The notes beneath the pieces were generated by a model. The model was not told where the DNA came from. It did not search any database and saw only the letters and a program-made list of their open reading frames with translations. Below are positions 1 to 6,130 of a DNA stretch of 10,022 nt, in pieces. The stretch is from Mollicutes bacterium. Its GTDB lineage: Bacteria; Bacillota_I; Bacilli_A; Izemoplasmatales; Izemoplasmataceae. Within the stretch, counting starts at the first letter, position 1. The number at the start of each line of letters is the position of its first letter. The stretch is from contig PUMO01000210.1 of NCBI GenBank assembly GCA_003551405.1, forward strand, positions 1-10,022, given 5' to 3'. The position numbers and the translations under genes were made by a program.

Positions 1-411
1 AAAATGATTCACCTAGGCAAAGACACCACCAGTTCGATTGTGTCTAAATCCATGTCCAACAAAGGCGGAAAAGTCAACTACCGCGGCATTATTCATCATG
101 ATAAAAACGCACGCGGCGCCAAAAGCAACGTCGAGTGCGATACGATCATTTTAGATGACGCCTCCTACAGTGACACGATGCCTTATAATATTGTTAAGAA
201 TAACCTTGCGACCGTTCAACACGAAGCAAGTGTTTCCAAAGTCAGTGAAGAGCAACTCTTTTATCTCATGAGCCGAGGGCTCACCGAAGAAGAGGCAACG
301 GAAATGATCATTATGGGATTCATTGAGCCATTTGCCAAAGAACTCCCAATGGAGTATGCCGTTGAACTCAATCAACTGATTAAGCTTGAAATGGAAGGGT
401 CCATCGGATGA
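1..411 (+). CDS. sufB: SufB, Fe-S cluster assembly scaffold subunit (C-terminal part)
   Basis: SufB is the core scaffold of the SUF iron-sulfur assembly machine and works in the cytoplasm in a complex with SufC (ATPase) and SufD, taking sulfur from SufS/SufU. Only the last 136 residues are here; the reading frame is already open at base 1 (an AAA codon precedes the first ATG), so the ATG at 4 is internal and about 330 residues lie to the left. The segment reads like Bacillota SufB throughout: the SNVECD stretch carries the conserved cysteine (residue 46 of the fragment), the QHEAS stretch carries the conserved His-Glu pair (residues 74-75), and it ends with the typical SEEQLFYLMSRG, ELPMEYAVELN and EMEGSIG blocks. 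The Cys and Glu correspond to residues known in E. coli SufB to be needed for cluster assembly. In Bacillota sufB is normally last in sufCDSUB, which fits the terminator directly at its end. Confidence 0.96.
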   Translation, partial: KMIHLGKDTTSSIVSKSMSNKGGKVNYRGIIHHDKNARGAKSNVECDTIILDDASYSDTMPYNIVKNNLATVQHEASVSKVSEEQLFYLMSRGLTEEEATEMIIMGFIEPFAKELPMEYAVELNQLIKLEMEGSIG

Positions 412-424
412 TGGTCCCTTTTCC
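395..424 (+). terminator. Terminator overlapping the sufB stop codon
   Basis: AAGGGTCCATC (395-405) pairs with GATGGTCCCTT (410-420) with a single internal T-T mismatch and a GGAT loop, followed by the T/C-rich run TTCCTTTCC. The TGA stop (409-411) lies at the loop and first base of the 3' arm, so the last sufB codons form the 5' arm. The tract after the stem is not a pure T run, so it may be leaky. Confidence 0.7.
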
Positions 425-435
425 TTTCCACAGGC

Positions 436-463
436 TTGAAAAACACGCCATATGCGATATAAT
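436..463 (+). promoter_or_regulatory. Sigma-A type promoter of tkt
   Basis: A -35 box TTGAAA (436-441) and a perfect -10 box TATAAT (458-463) are separated by 16 bases. Predicted transcription start is near 470, about 46 bases before the tkt ATG. It lies just after the sufB terminator, so tkt appears to be transcribed on its own. Confidence 0.75.
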
Positions 464-515
464 AAACTGATGCGTTTTTATACGTTAAGATTTTTCTATA
501 AAGGAGTAATAACAC

Positions 516-2456
516 ATGCAAAAAAGTATTGATACCATTCGTTTCTTGGGTGTTGACATGGTCAACAAAGCAAAGAGTGGTCACCCTGGCATTGTATTGG
601 GCGCCGCACCACTGATGTATCAGCTTTATACCAAGCATATGAAACATAATCCGAGCGATCCTGATTGGTTTGACCGCGACCGCTTTGTCCTCTCAGCCGC
701 TCATGGTTCCGCGCTGCTTTATGCGACGCTGCATTTAAGTGGTTACGCGGTAAGCATGGATGACCTTAAAGATTTCCGTCAAGTGGATTCCATCACACCG
801 GGCCATCCTGAATACGGAGACACCCCCGGCGTTGAAGCTACGACGGGTCCACTCGGTCAGGGCATTTCCATGGCGACCGGTATGGCACTTTCTGAAGCGT
901 TCCTTCGCGGACGTTACAACAAGAAAAATTTCAATGTGGTGGATCACTACACCTATACACTTGTAGGAGACGGTGATCTGCAAGAAGGCGTTGCAATGGA
1001 AAGTATGTCACTGGCAGGCCATATGGGGCTTAACCGTTTAATTGTTATTTTTGATTCCAACGATGTTCAACTTGACGGGCCGACTGAAGAAAGTGTATCC
1101 GATGATTATAAACAAAAAGTTGAAGCCATGAACTGGGATTATCAGTATATTGGTGATGCGAACGATCTTGATGCGTTTGACGCGGCCATTGAAAAGGCAA
1201 AAGCGTCTGAACGCCCCAGCTTCATCGAAGTCAAGAGTGTCATTGGTTATGGTGCGAGTGTGGCTGGAACGTCCAAGGCACATGGTGCACCGATTGGTGA
1301 TGAAGAGGCTGAAAAGATGCGTAGCGACTTTAATTATCCGTATAAACCGTTTGAAATTCCCCGTGATGTCTATGAAGATTTCAGTGCAAAAATTGAAGCC
1401 AACGGCCCGCGCCAACAAGTTGAATGGCAAGAAGTCATGGAAGAATACGGTGAGATTCATCCAAAAGATTTCAATGCGCTTGAAAATATTATTCATCACA
1501 GTGTCGATGTTGATTTCAAAAAAGTCTTACCAGACGTCAAAATCGGTAGTGTTGATGCGACCCGCGCATCACTTGGGAAAGCACTGGATGCATTAAGTGA
1601 AGCCATTCCCCAGCTCATTGGTGGATCGGCTGACCTTAGCGGTTCAACCAAAGTGAAAGGCCTTGATGGCAACTTTGCGGGCACAACCCCGACTGGACGC
1701 AACATCAATTTCGGGGTCCGTGAACACGCCATGGCAGCCATCACGAACGGCATGACCCTGCACAACCTTAAGGCGTTTGCGGGTGGTTTCTTCATATTTT
1801 CTGATTACATGAAACCGGCCATTCGTCTTTCGGCACTTATGCATATTCCTTCGATTTTCCTTTTTACGCACGATAGTGTGGCAGTCGGTGAAGATGGGCC
1901 CACCCATGAGCCGGTTGAACAGTTGAGTGTGTTCCGTGCCACCCCCCACATCAACACGATTCGCCCCGCAACAGCCATCGAAGTCAATCATGCGCTGCGA
2001 TATGCGCTTGAAAGCAAGGAGACACCAACAGCGATTGTGGCGACCCGCCAAAAGGTTGAAACCACCCATGACGTCAGCTATGAAGCCTTCAAGCAAGGCG
2101 CATATGCTGTCAATGATGTGAAGAATCCTGATGGCGTGCTCATTGCGACGGGTAGCGAAGTGAATCTGGCCAGCGAAGCGGCGGCGCTCTTAAAAGAAGA
2201 AGACATTCATGTTCGCGTTGTCTCTATGCCAAGCATGGAACTGTTCGAAGCACAAAGTGACAAAACAAAAGAAAAGCTTATTCCTTCAAACGTGAAACGT
2301 CTTGCCATTGAAATGGGCAGTCCACAAATGTGGTATCGCTACGCCGATGACGTTTTAGGATTGAGTCGTTTTGGTAAAAGCGGCAAAGGCGACGAAGTGG
2401 TTGCCAGCCTTGGATTTACCAAAGAGAATGTTGTTAAGCGTTTCAAAGCGTTATAA
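516..2456 (+). CDS. tkt: Transketolase
   Basis: Thiamine-diphosphate and Mg-dependent cytoplasmic enzyme of the non-oxidative pentose phosphate pathway. It moves two-carbon units from ketoses (xylulose-5-P) to aldoses (ribose-5-P, erythrose-4-P), giving glyceraldehyde-3-P, sedoheptulose-7-P and fructose-6-P. At 646 residues it is near the usual 650-670. Visible in order: SGHPG (21-25), the HGSALLYA block (63-70), GPLGQGI (111-117), the ThDP/Mg motif GDGDLQEG (151-158), SKAHGAP (253-259), the phosphate-binding DATRAS (348-353), the pyrimidine-domain FGVREHAM (399-406) with the catalytic glutamate 403, and HDSVAVGEDGPTHEP (452-466). GSEVNLA marks the C-terminal domain. All key residues look intact. 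AAGGAG (501-506) stands 9 bases before the ATG and supports this start. It has its own promoter and terminator, so it is probably monocistronic. Confidence 0.98.
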   Translation: MQKSIDTIRFLGVDMVNKAKSGHPGIVLGAAPLMYQLYTKHMKHNPSDPDWFDRDRFVLSAAHGSALLYATLHLSGYAVSMDDLKDFRQVDSITPGHPEYGDTPGVEATTGPLGQGISMATGMALSEAFLRGRYNKKNFNVVDHYTYTLVGDGDLQEGVAMESMSLAGHMGLNRLIVIFDSNDVQLDGPTEESVSDDYKQKVEAMNWDYQYIGDANDLDAFDAAIEKAKASERPSFIEVKSVIGYGASVAGTSKAHGAPIGDEEAEKMRSDFNYPYKPFEIPRDVYEDFSAKIEANGPRQQVEWQEVMEEYGEIHPKDFNALENIIHHSVDVDFKKVLPDVKIGSVDATRASLGKALDALSEAIPQLIGGSADLSGSTKVKGLDGNFAGTTPTGRNINFGVREHAMAAITNGMTLHNLKAFAGGFFIFSDYMKPAIRLSALMHIPSIFLFTHDSVAVGEDGPTHEPVEQLSVFRATPHINTIRPATAIEVNHALRYALESKETPTAIVATRQKVETTHDVSYEAFKQGAYAVNDVKNPDGVLIATGSEVNLASEAAALLKEEDIHVRVVSMPSMELFEAQSDKTKEKLIPSNVKRLAIEMGSPQMWYRYADDVLGLSRFGKSGKGDEVVASLGFTKENVVKRFKAL

Positions 2457-2460
2457 CCTC

Positions 2461-2489
2461 AAAACGTCCGCCATTGCGGGCGTTTTTTT
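2461..2489 (+). terminator. Rho-independent terminator of tkt
   Basis: AAAACGTCCGC (2461-2471) pairs with GCGGGCGTTTT (2476-2486) through 11 pairs, one of them G-U, around a CATT loop. A run of seven T (2483-2489) follows. It starts four bases after the tkt stop. Confidence 0.92.
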
Positions 2490-2565
2490 ATATGTTATGC
2501 TGCGCTTTCATGTATTTATGAAAATAAGATGGTAGGCTTAATTTATATAGTAGGGGGAAAAGACT

Positions 2566-2910
2566 ATGAGGCCGTTTAAAAGACACTCGCTTTTTGATAT
2601 ATCGATAGTCGCCGTGGTCAAAGTTGTTTTAATGGTGCAAATGACGTCATTTTACAATGTCGATATTTTATATGCGCAAGATGAAACAATAAGTCAGTAT
2701 TTGTTTTTGCTTGCGGCCGGTCTCATATTGGTTTTTACAATCCTTTTCTTATATGTTATTCCCTCTTTAGTGGTTCTTGAGACCATTGACCTTTTTATTT
2801 ATTTGTTGCTTGATAAAAAATATCCATCCAATTTTTTTAAAACCCATCCTTTAGTGAAAAGAATTGTTGTTCGAAAACTTCATATTTTACATCAAGTGTT
2901 TCGCTGTTGA
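2566..2910 (+). CDS. Small membrane protein of unknown function
   Basis: I do not recognise this 114-residue protein. It has a basic N-terminus (RPFKRH), a first hydrophobic stretch at about 10-27, a short polar segment with DEETIS-like acidic character around 32-44, two adjacent hydrophobic stretches at about 45-66 and 67-83, and a basic tail (KK, KR, RK, H-rich, 84-114). Two or three membrane segments with a cytoplasmic basic tail are likely. An AGGGGG sequence (2552-2557) lies 8 bases before the ATG. I see no convincing promoter between the tkt terminator and this gene. It is followed after only a hairpin-filled gap by a larger membrane protein on the same strand, so the two are likely to be co-expressed. 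Codon use is visibly more A+T-rich than in tkt or pgk, suggesting an accessory gene pair. The clean start, stop and ribosome site argue that it is a real gene. Confidence 0.75.
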   Translation: MRPFKRHSLFDISIVAVVKVVLMVQMTSFYNVDILYAQDETISQYLFLLAAGLILVFTILFLYVIPSLVVLETIDLFIYLLLDKKYPSNFFKTHPLVKRIVVRKLHILHQVFRC

Positions 2911-2912
2911 TG

Positions 2913-2962
2913 CATGTATTGTTTTAAAGTTTCACTTTTAAACACATTTAAAACAATATATG
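2913..2962. repeat. Long intercistronic inverted repeat (hairpin)
   Basis: TATTGTTTTAAA (2917-2928) is a perfect 12-base inverted copy of TTTAAAACAATA (2947-2958). The pairing extends outward through G2916-T2959 (wobble), T2915-A2960, A2914-T2961 and C2913-G2962, giving a 16-pair stem. The loop can form four more pairs (GTTT 2929-2932 with AAAC 2940-2943). It begins three bases after the upstream stop and ends one base before the AAGGAG of the next gene. There is no T run after it, so it is not an ordinary terminator. Confidence 0.85.
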
Positions 2963-2968
2963 AAGGAG
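2963..2968 (+). promoter_or_regulatory. Ribosome binding site that fixes the start of the 457-residue membrane protein
   Basis: AAGGAG stands 5 bases before the ATG at 2974. The same frame is open back to an ATG at 2914, but that codon lies inside the hairpin arm and has no ribosome site, so 2974 is the start to use. Confidence 0.85.
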
Positions 2969-2973
2969 AAATC

Positions 2974-4347
2974 ATGAAAAAAACTACACTAATCTATTTA
3001 GTGATTTTATCCATACTTTTAATTGGTGCTATTTATTTCTTGCCCAGGTATTACCAAGCCTCATTTGTATTGCGTCATACGCTCATCTTTATTTTCTTTG
3101 CAAGTATCATTGTATTTATAATCAAAGCGATTTATGCCAAGTTAACCATCCGGTATTCACACATATTAAAAGGACAACGATTAACGGTCTTTACATTGTT
3201 CACTTTATTTACCATTACAGGACTTTTACTCATAACCGCGTTTATGCAAAATGAATATATTGAACGTTTTGAAACCTCTGGTGCCCTTCATCGCTGCTAT
3301 TATTTCGATGATCATGGCAATTATCTTCATGGATCAACGCTGTCTTATGAATGTCCAACCCTCGAGGTGCTTAAACATACAGATGAACGGCTTACATTAC
3401 GTACAATGTATACGTTTGAACAAGCGCGTGAATACCCTGAAAAAGCGTCACAGTTTCCTATTGTTAAAGAAGGGTATATTTTAGTCGATATTGACGTTAC
3501 ATATGATGACGACGGAAGAATTACACGATATGTCAATGAAACGTCACGACAATATACACGCGATCATTACGCTGGTCACCAAGCAGACCCCAGCCAGGAA
3601 CAGTACTATAGAAGTGTATATTTGGAAATCGAAAATGACTATCGTGAAAATTCGGTTGTTCAGAAAAAAATTGGCGATTATGTCAGAAAAAATGATCATG
3701 CGTATGAAAGCCTTGAGGTCATTGATCATTATGCATTCTCACTGGAGGAACCGGTGCTTGATGAAACAATGATATTACAAATGGACCCTGTTAATGATTC
3801 ATTACAACATTTTGAGATCATGCATGTAGAAAACAAGGATGAAATGCTTTATGAAGGGGTTGTTTCAAAACGCGACGAGTATAAACAACTTTTATTATCG
3901 CAAAATCCCGATCATTTAAATGTTGATCCGCCAATTTTCCAGCATCAATTTAACGTTTATGATGAAACCATCATCCATGAATACAACCGGCGTGGAGAAA
4001 TTACTGAAATAGAGTACCAGCAATTTAGAGATTCTGTAGGTCTGATCCATTTTCAAGACAATGAAGTGATTAGGGAAAACACAGTGTATGACAGAAAAGA
4101 TTTTTCAATGAGTGAAGGCGATTTTGGGACATATCGCATCAATGACACTGCGTTTGGTTCTCAAATCAAAACCTATTACCGTGAAGACCCTCTCAGGGAT
4201 GAAGAAGTTACCCAGGAATTTAATAATCCTGATATGCAACACTTTGATATCAATCCAATCAAACTTGTTTATTCAAGAAACCCTTGGTTGGCGCTTAACC
4301 CCATGTTAGAATTTGCGCTCGAACACCTTGAATCCAATCATCCATAA
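2974..4347 (+). CDS. Membrane-anchored protein with a large predicted extracytoplasmic domain, unknown function
   Basis: I do not recognise this 457-residue protein. After a KK start there are three hydrophobic helices at about 6-23, 33-54 and 70-91. The loop between helices 2 and 3 is basic (K51 to R69), which by the positive-inside rule puts it in the cytoplasm and the long C-terminal part (92-457) outside. That domain is rich in D, E, Y and H and has few hydrophobic stretches. It has only two cysteines, at 108 and 127, close enough for a disulfide. A short pattern [YF]-[DN]-x-x-G recurs at 111-115, 177-181 and 337-341, resembling single YD- or MORN-type beta-hairpin units, but I would not assign a family from it. 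The gene follows the 114-residue membrane protein, separated by a hairpin, and ends in a strong terminator. Its A+T-richer codon use matches its neighbour and differs from the metabolic genes around it. Confidence 0.8.
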   Translation: MKKTTLIYLVILSILLIGAIYFLPRYYQASFVLRHTLIFIFFASIIVFIIKAIYAKLTIRYSHILKGQRLTVFTLFTLFTITGLLLITAFMQNEYIERFETSGALHRCYYFDDHGNYLHGSTLSYECPTLEVLKHTDERLTLRTMYTFEQAREYPEKASQFPIVKEGYILVDIDVTYDDDGRITRYVNETSRQYTRDHYAGHQADPSQEQYYRSVYLEIENDYRENSVVQKKIGDYVRKNDHAYESLEVIDHYAFSLEEPVLDETMILQMDPVNDSLQHFEIMHVENKDEMLYEGVVSKRDEYKQLLLSQNPDHLNVDPPIFQHQFNVYDETIIHEYNRRGEITEIEYQQFRDSVGLIHFQDNEVIRENTVYDRKDFSMSEGDFGTYRINDTAFGSQIKTYYREDPLRDEEVTQEFNNPDMQHFDINPIKLVYSRNPWLALNPMLEFALEHLESNHP

Positions 4348-4360
4348 TATTCAATCAAAG

Positions 4361-4418
4361 AAAAACTACACCTTAAACCGCGAAATGATCACGTCATTTC
4401 ATAGGGTGTAGTTTTTTT
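4361..4418 (+). terminator. Two-tier terminator after the membrane-protein pair
   Basis: An outer stem AAAAACTACACC (4361-4372) pairs with GGTGTAGTTTTT (4405-4416), and three more pairs inside extend it. An inner hairpin GAAATGA (4382-4388) / TCATTTC (4394-4400) with a TCACG loop sits within it. Seven T (4412-4418) follow. The five A at the 5' end could also let it act on the opposite strand. Confidence 0.88.
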
Positions 4419-4441
4419 GAACTGTATTCAACAAATTCGCA

Positions 4442-4470
4442 TTGCCAAACATTACTATGCGTGTTAGAAT
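4442..4470 (+). promoter_or_regulatory. Sigma-A type promoter with extended -10 for the flavin oxidoreductase gene
   Basis: TTGCCA (4442-4447) and TAGAAT (4465-4470) are 17 bases apart, and TGT directly precedes the -10 box (extended -10, TGn). Predicted start of transcription is near 4477. Confidence 0.7.
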
Positions 4471-4477
4471 AGTTGTT

Positions 4478-4494
4478 ACTTGGAACATCAAACT
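4478..4494. promoter_or_regulatory. Possible FabT-type operator
   Basis: ACTTGGAACATCAAACT matches the fatty-acid regulator FabT box as I recall it (AnTTTGAnnnTCAAAnT) at 12 of 13 fixed positions. It lies at the predicted transcription start, where bound protein would block initiation. The match was found by eye after the fact, and no fabT gene is in this window. Confidence 0.35.
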
Positions 4495-4517
4495 AAATAA
4501 GAAAGTTGTGTGACGCA

Positions 4518-5594
4518 ATGAATCATTCACTAACCATCGGTGATATTACCGTTAAATATCCTATCATTCAAGGTGGCATGGGTGTTGGCATTTCCAAGGC
4601 CGGCCTCGCAAGTGCTACTGCCAATAATGGCGGCATTGGTGTCATCTCGGCGGCAGGTCTTGGCATGTTTGATCAGGCAAGCGATCCATATAAGGCCATG
4701 GCCAGTGCATTGAAAAAAGAAATCAATAAAGCACGCACACTAACAAATGGCGTCATAGGTGTCAATATTATGACGGCCATGCAAAATTTTTCTTCCATGG
4801 TAAAAACCGCGTTTGATGCGAATATAGACATGCTGTTTGTCGGCTCTGGTCTTCCGCTTGACTTGCCCGCCCACCAACCCGTAAACAATAAAACCAAACT
4901 CATCCCGATTGTTTCATCGTTTAGAGCCGCAAAACTCATCGTAAAAAAATGGTGGTCGCGCTATAAAAAAGCACCGGATGCATTGGTGCTTGAAGGACCG
5001 AAGGCCGGCGGACATCTTGGGTTTAAACATGAAGAAATCGATCACCCGGATTATCAGCTGGAACCTTTACTCAAAACAATGGTGAATAACATTGGAAGTT
5101 TGGAAACATTTGTGGGCAAACCCATTCCGATCATTGCGGCCGGCGGCATTTATACAGGGCAGGATGTGCGCCGCATGTTAGCCCTTGGTGCGAGCGGTGT
5201 ACAAATGGGAAGTCGATTTGTGACCACCGATGAATGTGACGCGTCGGAAACATTTAAACGTGCGTATATCGATAGTGTCCCTGAAGATATCGGGATTATT
5301 GAAAGTCCGGTTGGTTTACCGGGACGCGCCATCATCAACCCATTTTTAAAACAGGTTGCCATGGGGGAAAAACACCCGGTGCATTGCCCGTTTGATTGTA
5401 TCCATACGTGTGAAAAAGAAAACGCTCCTTATTGTATTTCCCTGGCACTTGAAAATGCCCGCAAAGGTCGACTCAAAAACGGGTTTGCATTTGCGGGAAC
5501 CAACGCCCACCGTGCCAGTGAGATTATTAGTGTTAAAGCACTTTTTGAATCGCTCAAACGTGAATGGCATGATGTGAAAAACGAAATCGTTTAA
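4518..5594 (+). CDS. FMN-dependent TIM-barrel oxidoreductase (FabK / nitronate monooxygenase family)
   Basis: Cytoplasmic flavoprotein of the 2-nitropropane dioxygenase-like family, whose members include enoyl-ACP reductase II (FabK, NAD(P)H-dependent last step of fatty-acid elongation) and nitronate monooxygenases. From the ATG it has 358 residues: the flavin motif PIIQGGMGVG (15-24), GGIGVIS, GVNIM, the LEGPKAGGHLG block (158-168) with the conserved histidine 166, AAGGI (207-211) and the FMN-phosphate motif GASGVQMGSRF (224-234). A C-terminal extension carries four cysteines (290, 294, 298, 306) followed by an alanine/leucine-rich helix; FabK of streptococci, about 324 residues, lacks these. 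The frame is open from a TTG at 4506, but ATG 4518 is preferred; the ribosome site (AAGAAAG, 4499-4505) is weak. Substrate cannot be decided from sequence: the FabT-like site favours fatty-acid synthesis, the cysteine tail favours the wider annotated nitronate monooxygenase group. Confidence 0.88.
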   Translation: MNHSLTIGDITVKYPIIQGGMGVGISKAGLASATANNGGIGVISAAGLGMFDQASDPYKAMASALKKEINKARTLTNGVIGVNIMTAMQNFSSMVKTAFDANIDMLFVGSGLPLDLPAHQPVNNKTKLIPIVSSFRAAKLIVKKWWSRYKKAPDALVLEGPKAGGHLGFKHEEIDHPDYQLEPLLKTMVNNIGSLETFVGKPIPIIAAGGIYTGQDVRRMLALGASGVQMGSRFVTTDECDASETFKRAYIDSVPEDIGIIESPVGLPGRAIINPFLKQVAMGEKHPVHCPFDCIHTCEKENAPYCISLALENARKGRLKNGFAFAGTNAHRASEIISVKALFESLKREWHDVKNEIV

Positions 5595-5622
5595 AGCCAC
5601 GCGCTTTTTCTCAAGAGAAAAA
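5593..5622 (+). terminator. Weak terminator or pair of overlapping hairpins
   Basis: AAAGC (5593-5597) pairs with GCTTT (5603-5607) around CACGC and runs into TTTTTC, a short terminator-like element overlapping the stop codon. A second, exclusive hairpin TTTTTCTC (5605-5612) / GAGAAAAA (5615-5622) uses the same T run. Read-through into the comK-like gene is therefore plausible. Confidence 0.4.
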
Positions 5623-5674
5623 TAACCATGACCACGCCGCCCTGTGATAGGGTAAAATCAGGAGGCGGTTTCAT

Positions 5675-6103
5675 ATGATCGACTTTATCAAACCTTGCAG
5701 TGAAGGGATTATGGTGTCTGGCCAACAAAAAAGCAAGACCGTATGCACAAGTGTCAATCACTACCTTTCACACATGCTTGCGCCACAGCTCACCACGCTC
5801 AGTGGCCGCAAGGATGCGGTAAAAAAGCAGCTCAACCGTAAACGGAATGTGCCGGTATTAATTAACGCAAGCCATTGTTTTTATGATACCCATCATGCGC
5901 GCGATATCAATCGCGCGCTCATTAATGTGCACGCTGTAGAAACAATGCGGGCATGCTCAAAAACGCAAACGATCATTGTCTTCATCAGTGGGGATTCGCT
6001 TAGGGTGAACCGGTCGCTTTCCACACTGAAAAACCGACACAAACAAGTGAAAAACCATTTAAAAACCTTGGAGACAACGCAAATTGAAAGCGTTTTAATA
6101 TAA
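5675..6103 (+). CDS. comK: ComK-like competence regulator, short form
   Basis: ComK is the DNA-binding master activator of late competence (DNA uptake) genes in Bacilli. The 142-residue product resembles the ComK core by eye: SGRKDAVKKQLNRKRNVPVLIN (43-64) lines up with the AGRK...HKPPIMVD region of B. subtilis ComK, FYDTHHARDINRALINVHAV (69-88) with the FPTLSS...CGWISHVHV region, and TIIVFISGDSLRVNRSLSTL (99-118) with the VTFSNGKTMELPISYNSF region. Similarity is weak per residue, but order and spacing fit. It is shorter than B. subtilis ComK (about 190), lacking part of the N-terminus and of the C-terminal tail. The start has a perfect AGGAGG (5660-5665) 9 bases before the ATG. I see no clear promoter; expression may come from read-through of the flavoprotein gene. 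Without a profile search the family call is not certain; other competence genes are absent from the window. Confidence 0.68.
   Translation: MIDFIKPCSEGIMVSGQQKSKTVCTSVNHYLSHMLAPQLTTLSGRKDAVKKQLNRKRNVPVLINASHCFYDTHHARDINRALINVHAVETMRACSKTQTIIVFISGDSLRVNRSLSTLKNRHKQVKNHLKTLETTQIESVLI
6084..6098. promoter_or_regulatory. cre-like site (CcpA) upstream of pgk, copy 1
   Basis: TTGAAAGCGTTTTAA fits the catabolite-responsive element WTGNAANCGNWNNCW with one mismatch (A for C at 6097). It overlaps the last codons of the comK-like gene and lies about 70-80 bases upstream of the predicted pgk transcription start, a distance compatible with activation by CcpA. Confidence 0.4.
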
Positions 6104-6118
6104 AGAAAGCGTTTTTCA
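6104..6118. promoter_or_regulatory. cre-like site upstream of pgk, copy 2 (imperfect)
   Basis: AGAAAGCGTTTTTCA repeats the GAAAGCGTTTT core of copy 1 with a 19-base period. Compared with a good cre it has A for the first T and one extra T before the CA. It may be a weak second half of a tandem CcpA site or a chance direct repeat. Confidence 0.28.
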
Positions 6119-6130
6119 CTGCGGACTTTC

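Noticed and set aside
1038..1499. 153-codon open frame on the minus strand inside tkt, and similar ones at 1644-2096 and 735-983
   Set aside because: They lie fully antisense to a well-conserved transketolase, have no ribosome site, and read as low-complexity shadow proteins.
1150..1596. 148-codon plus-strand frame inside tkt
   Set aside because: Out-of-frame shadow of tkt with an arginine/lysine-rich, motif-free product.
2506..2523. TTTCAT / ATGAAA inverted repeat upstream of the 114-residue membrane protein
   Set aside because: Arms of only six A+T-rich bases, with no promoter to relate it to; expected by chance.
2914..2973. Twenty-codon N-terminal extension of the 457-residue membrane protein
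   Set aside because: Its ATG lies in the hairpin arm without a ribosome site, while AAGGAG stands at the right distance from ATG 2974.
5653..5658. TAAAAT as a -10 box for the comK-like gene
   Set aside because: Transcription would start inside the AGGAGG and leave no usable ribosome site; no matching -35 box.
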